A stretch of DNA of 64,000 nt from Astropecten irregularis (lineage: Eukaryota > Echinodermata > Asteroidea > Paxillosida > Astropectinidae). Positions 58,824-64,000 of the stretch are shown in pieces. Every line of letters begins with the position of its first letter. Within the stretch, counting starts at the first letter, position 1. Made by a program: the position numbers and the translations under genes. The notes beneath the pieces are model-generated. The model made no database searches. It saw only the letters and a program-made list of their open reading frames with translations, and was not told the DNA's origin. The stretch spans positions 4,898,001 to 4,962,000 of the forward strand of contig OZ020263.1 of assembly GCA_963971285.1 (NCBI GenBank). Direction: 5' to 3'.

Positions 58824-59372
58824 TAAACATATCTTTGCTTGATGCTACCTCCATGGTATAAATTACATGGCATATACCGTTCGCCAATTACGTGGTCATA
58901 ATAAGATATCTCAGGTTTCAGACTACTTACCAATGCCATCATCATATCGATGTGGATTGTATATATCCAGATCCATCTCTCTCTCTTTCAAATTAAAACA
59001 TGTACAGCCCTCGTCAAACTATAGACCTTCTCTGCGGCAGAACCTTCAAGCATGGAGCTATAAAAGGATGCTCCCAGCATGTGTTGATTTCCCATGCTGC
59101 AGACAGGCATTATATACACACTGTATGGGACCATAGCTCTATGACATGACCATCATGTTCTTCTAAGCTGATTAATATTTTTTTCAGGGAAGCCTTTGTG
59201 CCAACTGTATATGGGCCATATGAATTATTTATTCAAGACGTCATTGAGTGATTGCAATGTTTGTGCAAGTATGCGAAACCTAGCTCATGATTATTCATGA
59301 GGCATATCCTAGCTAGACTGCCCATTTCATGAGAGTTAATTCTGTGAGTAATTGGGTCACCACCTGGAGGCA

Positions 59373-59630
59373 GGAGCCAATTTCATAGAGCTGCTTAGCA
59401 TACAAAATCGCTAAGCATGACATTTTTGTCTTAGTAAAAACAGCTAGAGTAACAACCAAATTCCCGTGTGTTGTGTATCACTGACTTGCAATTGGTCTAA
59501 TTTGGCTGTTGTTCGCTGACCATGAATATCAAATTCAAATGGAATTTTATGGTGGTTTGTTTTATAGGGCAAGCTATTTTTGTGCTAAGCAATTCAGTTT
59601 GTTCTAAGCAGGTCTATGAAATTGGCCCCT
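59373..59630. repeat. Family B element, copy 4
   Basis: GGAGCCAATTTCATAGAGCT left, GGTCTATGAAATTGGCCCC right. Confidence 0.92.
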
Positions 59631-59817
59631 GGTGATGTCACAGAATGAATGGTTTGTAGATGCTGCAGCCTTTTAGATGGATGTAATGATAAACGCTCTA
59701 TTACATGTATTGAATGAGCAAGAAATGGACCGTGCTTAACATGATGTACTCGGCTGACCATGGAGGAAGGAAATAGATAGACCTACAATGCTGTCATCTG
59801 TGATAAGTTATACTTAC

Positions 59818-59998
59818 AGTTTCCTGCCAGATCGGGTTGGCCCAGTCCAAAGCCACCCTGCTCGGACGTGGTGTGTCTGGTACTGCTACAATGTGACATG
59901 TTGTTTCCGATGTTAATGCCCCCAGTTAACCGTACTATAGTAGTTGATGAAACGCCTAGTAGGCCTAGTATACACAAGCTCTCCCCTGAAGACGACAC
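59818..59998 (-). CDS. TMEM175: TMEM175-like, candidate exon 1 (N-terminus)
   Basis: This is an open frame of 60 codons starting at an ATG (59998) and ending at a good donor (ACT|GTAAGTATA). An inner ATG (MSHCSSTRHTTSEQ) is an alternative start. It ends in phase 1 and the exon at 50782-51038 begins in phase 1, so the join reads DLAGN-YTPLAAMSSG. Human TMEM175 also has a hydrophilic N-terminus before TM1, but this stretch is not conserved, so similarity gives no support. The phase match alone has a one-in-three chance of being accidental. The start could instead lie in exon 2 (MSSGLRD, ATG at 51021). Confidence 0.5.
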
Positions 59999-59999
59999 A

Positions 60000-61675
60000 A
60001 CTTGAGTCCATCAACGCAACGACAACCGTTGCCCTAAGTAGGTCCATAGCCTTACACTCGATATCTTTGTCAAAACATCTGGGGCATTCATGTGACGAAC
60101 AGGAAGAAGGTCATGTTGTATTGTACATGTAAGCCTTGATACAAATGCATTGAATGATTCTGTCCACAACTGAGGCTGCATTCAAGGTAATCATGTAGAG
60201 TTATCATGAATAGATTGTCTTCATGCACTACTGTACAATTAAGAATGACACACAATCCAATTACTGCCACTACAGTCCTTGCGACACAGCTTCTACTACA
60301 GCAAGTGTGATGGCCTGCACTCGTTCCTGATACGTACCGTGGGTAAACAGCAAATTCAGGTTATTTTCTCATTTATAGCGCGCTTTTCATTGTGCTCCTG
60401 GTTAATTTTTTTTCAGCATACAGTGAAGTGTGTACACACTACACAGGTCTCCTACACAATGGTCCAACATTCATTGTCAGACCCTATAGAAAAAAAATCC
60501 CACTCCAGTTATACAAGGGTCGTGTTTACACAGTTTAATAACCGGAAATGAGGTTTGGCTGTCTGCTGTGAAACATGGTATTATTGTAACCATACAGCCA
60601 GTATTGCATTTGATTTCCTTCTAGAGCACTAACGTGTTACAAACTACATCCTTCTCAGAGCACTAACGTTTTCGACTTAATCATCAGAGCACTAAAAGAA
60701 AACGTTATCAACTAAGTCCATCTCAGAACATCAACTAAATCCTTTTCTGAGCACTATTTTATCCAGCAACCATATGGAGATATAGCGTGCATCTGCTCAA
60801 CACGTCTCATGGTAACCTGTTCAACACGGGAAATTCCCTTGGAATTCACTCACTCTACACACGTTTTGCTCTGTTATTGGAAAGTGCTTCAATGAAACAT
60901 GCTAGGTCGCCCGGCATTTTGCAGTTCATGTATTCCTCTTTCTAAAGAATATAAACTTTATTCAATATTGACACGGCAAAGAGGGGCACTTTTTGCTTGA
61001 AAAATGAGACTTTTTTGTGAAATCATCGGTTTCCTATGGAGGTCACACCTCATTTGGTCAATTTTGCCGGGGGTTGTCCCACTAAATTGAACGGCATTCT
61101 TTATAGCAAGCTCGTACAAATATAGTTCGGACGGATTATGAAACTAGATAAACTAAGCTTTCCATTCATGTAACATGTGTTCTGATTGGTGGGGTGTAAA
61201 GAGGGGCACTTTTTGTGTCAAATCACAATACTCGTTTAAAAAAAGAATGACCTTTGGCTCATGAATATAGAGTGGGCAGCCATGGTTGGATTGCTGCATT
61301 TCAAAGATAGGGGTGTTTCTGTCAGACTTACTGACTTTTGTTTGTTTAAGTATTCATACTCAATTCAAGGTAGACTAATTTCTTACTGGAAATTGAAAAG
61401 ATGCATTTCTTTTACGTACATTTCCATTATGGAAAGAAAACATCTGATTGAACAACATCAATCATTTATTTTCAACATTGTGTGAACATAATATCCCCCT
61501 AATAGGTAAATGGTATGCCCCGTATCAATGCTACATATGTGCTGGTCACTCAAGGTCAGCCCACTTCGCTGTGCTCTGATCTGAGCCACATGGTCAGTGT
61601 GTCTGGCATTATATGCACAAAACAGGGGTAGAGTTCTTCATATGTAAACCCTTTTCATGGCACTATAGTTATCAA
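60000..61675. other. Upstream/intergenic DNA
   Basis: No gene recognised. A few copies of the CTTCTCAGAGCACTAACG-type unit (60620-60755) foreshadow the minisatellite at 63 kb. A promoter cannot be placed. Confidence 0.4.
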
Positions 61676-61860
61676 TTAAAGGGATTGCATACGTTTGGTA
61701 ATTTGAGCCTACTGTTTGTTGAAAACCAATATAATTGTATATATATACCATAAAACTAACCTGTGAAAGTTTCAATTCAAAAGGTGGTAGCGTTTTTGAG
61801 ATTTTGGCGACAAACTAGAGCGGTTATTTCACGCCAGATAACAGTTAGTCAATAGCTGAG
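61676..61860 (-). repeat. Family C half element
   Basis: TTAA-AGGGATTGCATACGTTTGG to AGTTAGTCAATAGCTGAG. It stops exactly at the central palindrome, where a family P-like element begins. Confidence 0.92.
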
Positions 61861-61861
61861 A

Positions 61862-61962
61862 TATGGTGTTCCAAAGACGACACACCGCGTCGCTTCGTGA
61901 AGGGGCGACGGCGACGGCGACGGCGACGCTCATGCTGCGTCGCCGTCGCCGTCGAGGCCTCA
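61862..61962. repeat. Family P-like GC-rich palindrome
   Basis: Starts ATGGTGTTCCAAA as in 2991-3113, then GACGGCGACGGCGACGC faces GCGTCGCCGTCGCCGTC. Confidence 0.78.
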
Positions 61963-61989
61963 TGGGGGCGCCCTGATATTTGGACTAGG

Positions 61990-62584
61990 CCTACTTCCGG
62001 CACGGCAGCGCATGTTGACTAGTTAATTTAGTACTAGTAGGGACTGAAATTGGTGAAATAGGTCTGTTGATGCTAAATTCGTTTACAGTGCATAAATCTG
62101 CATCATTTGATACCCATACTATCAAAATTGATGTATGGGTTGCCGAGTTATGCCGTCTTAAACATTTTGAAAAAGGGCATTTTCCGTTCAATTTATCAAT
62201 GGCAAAGATGGTTACTTTGTGGAGACAAAATTCATGTTTACATGTGATCTTATTCAAGTAAACAATGATGTAAACAAATTCACTTGATAATAACTCAACA
62301 GTGTCTTACTATATTTTCATTTTTTCTTCGCCAATCAGTGCGATATATAGGGAAGACAAATTTGTGTCCGAGAAAAATAAAAAAGTGTCATTATTTACAA
62401 ATATGGTTGCCATGACAACAGGAACTAATTATATTGATAAACAAATGTGAATAATGCTCATAATCTTAACTTAAAATCTGCTGTTTTGTACTACATATCA
62501 CTATACCAAGCTAATCAAACATCCCGTGTAATGTACATGTTCATTGTATATTTGCATAATTAATTATATGTGTAATCATTACTC
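61990..62584. other. Unassigned DNA
   Basis: Overlapping ORFs on both strands (62067-62261 and 61991-62257) show no family match. Confidence 0.35.
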
Positions 62585-62973
62585 TTAAAGGGATTGCATA
62601 CGTTTGGTAATTTGAGCCTACTGTTTGTTTCAAACCAATATAATTGTAAATATATACCATAAAACTAACCTGTGAAAGTTTCAATTCAAAAGGTGGTAGC
62701 GTTTTTGAGATTTTAGCGACAAACTACTAGCGGTTATTTCACGCCAGAGAACAGTTAGTCAATGGCTGAGAAGCGTTACGGCCATAACGCTTCTCAGATT
62801 CATAATTTTTGGAGATAAAAAGTTACATATTTTTCCATAACCGCGGTACTTCGAATTGAACGTTTCTCAATATGCATTATACTATCCAAAGCAGCTCAGT
62901 GTACTTCTCACCAAGTAAGTTTTTATTGCCATAAATTTTCAGAGTCATTACCAAACGTATGCAATGCCTTTAA
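62585..62973 (-). repeat. Family C MITE, copy 6
   Basis: TTAA-AGGGATTGCATACGTTTGG ... CCAAACGTATGCAATGCCT-TTAA; the central palindrome is intact. Confidence 0.95.
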
Positions 62974-62977
62974 ATCC

Positions 62978-63628
62978 TAACTGCTACTCATAGCACAGTG
63001 TTATCAACTCAAATCCTTCACAGGGCACTAGTTATTCTCAGAGCACTATAATATTATGACCTATAATCCTTCTCAGAGCACTGTTGTCAACTCAAAATCC
63101 CCAGTCTCAGGGCACTAATGTTATCAACTAAATCCTTCTCAGAACAAATAATTTATGTTATCAACTAAATCCTTCTTAGAACACTTAAGTTGTCAAATTA
63201 ATTCTTCACAGGGCGCACTAATGTTATCAACTAAATCCTTCTCAGGGCACTAATGTTTTCACCTAAATCCTTCTTAGGGCATTAATGTTATCAACTCCTT
63301 CTCTGAGCACTAATAGTACCAACTAAATCCTTCTCATGGCACCAATGTTATCAACTAAATTATCAGAGCACTAAAATAAATGTTATCATCGAAATCCTTC
63401 TCAGGGCGCTAATGATATCAAGTAAATCCTTCTCAGAGCACTAATGTTATTAAATAACTCCCCAGAGCACAAATTAAATGTTATCAACTAAATCCTTCTC
63501 AGATCACTTATATTTAAATCAACTAAATCCTTCTCAGGGCGCTAATTATCAACTAAATCCTTCTCAGAGTACTAATGTTATCAACAATTAAGTTCTTCTC
63601 CGATCACTAATATAATCAACTGAATATA
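62978..63628. repeat. Degenerate minisatellite, about 30-35 bp unit
   Basis: About 18 copies of TTATCAACTAAATCCTTCTC followed by AGAGCACTAATG, with many indels and AGGGCGC variants. Confidence 0.93.
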
Positions 63629-63633
63629 CTTCC

Positions 63634-63985
63634 CACACATGGGTGTCGATCCCGGTGGGGATGGGGGGATATATCCCCCCAATATTTGAGGTGGGTGGGT
63701 GGGGGGGCTGTATTATCATCCCCCCAACATTTTGAGGTTGAATGTCATTCAAGTTTATTGTATAGAAATATTACATAATCCTTGTTGTTTTTTTAGTCTT
63801 TGCAGTGTTTAATTCATATGAATATCGTTTTTAAATGCTCTAAAATGCAACTTGTCGACACTGCTTTTATCAAAAAGTCCCTGGTTTGGGAGCCTCCACC
63901 CGCTCGGTCGCTTTGCTCCTGGCGCATAGGACACCAAATCACCAATCATCCCCCCAATCATGAAAGGAAATCGACACCAGTGCTC
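63634..63985. repeat. TIR element with C/G-rich subterminal runs
   Basis: GGGTGTCGATCCCGG left and GGAAATCGACACC right, each followed inward by a GGGGGG/CCCCCC run. Confidence 0.72.
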
Positions 63986-64000
63986 CCACAGCACTCATGT

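Noticed and set aside
58867-59136. 89-codon plus-strand frame
   Set aside because: No domain, signal or codon pattern; random open frame in intron 1.

Overview
The window is eukaryotic, almost certainly from a marine invertebrate animal. It has GT-AG introns, tRNA-derived SINEs, a decayed CR1/L2-type retrotransposon and a very dense load of short terminal-inverted-repeat (TIR) DNA elements. The repeat style suggests a non-vertebrate deuterostome such as an echinoderm or hemichordate, but that is an inference. Nothing in the sequence fixes the species.

One protein-coding gene could be reconstructed: a TMEM175-like endolysosomal cation (K+/H+) channel on the minus strand. It runs from a candidate N-terminal exon at 59.8-60.0 kb down to 20.27 kb. 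Sixteen small exons (35-257 nt) were found by joining splice-bounded segments whose reading phases agree and whose order follows the two six-helix repeats of human TMEM175. Repeat I (exons 1-9) starts with a canonical RxxxFSD helix (DRLNIFSDAVFATITTFM). Repeat II (exons 10-17) starts with FTDGVFIIVATLIILDI. One expected exon (number 13, about 25 residues, TM8-TM9) was not found between 25.0 and 27.7 kb. The end after exon 17 is uncertain.

Almost everything else is repeats. Family A and its relatives A' and A'' (about 30 copies, mostly 300-380 bp, TTAA target, termini AGGTAGTATCATACTTTGG) fill the introns and both flanks. Family C (about 385 bp, TTAA target, six copies) includes a clean nested insertion inside an A copy. 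Families B, D-N, P-T and hAT-like or mariner-like elements make up most of the rest, often nested. There are also trinucleotide and pentanucleotide microsatellites, an 89-bp tandem repeat at 0.67-1.10 kb and a degenerate minisatellite at 62.98-63.63 kb. The long repetitive ORFs (EPEPEP, RYDTIRYDT, poly-Leu) are translations of microsatellites.

Layout: 0-20 kb, repeats with no gene recognised; 20.2-60.0 kb, the TMEM175-like gene with repeat-packed introns; 60-64 kb, upstream or intergenic DNA with minisatellite and MITE copies.
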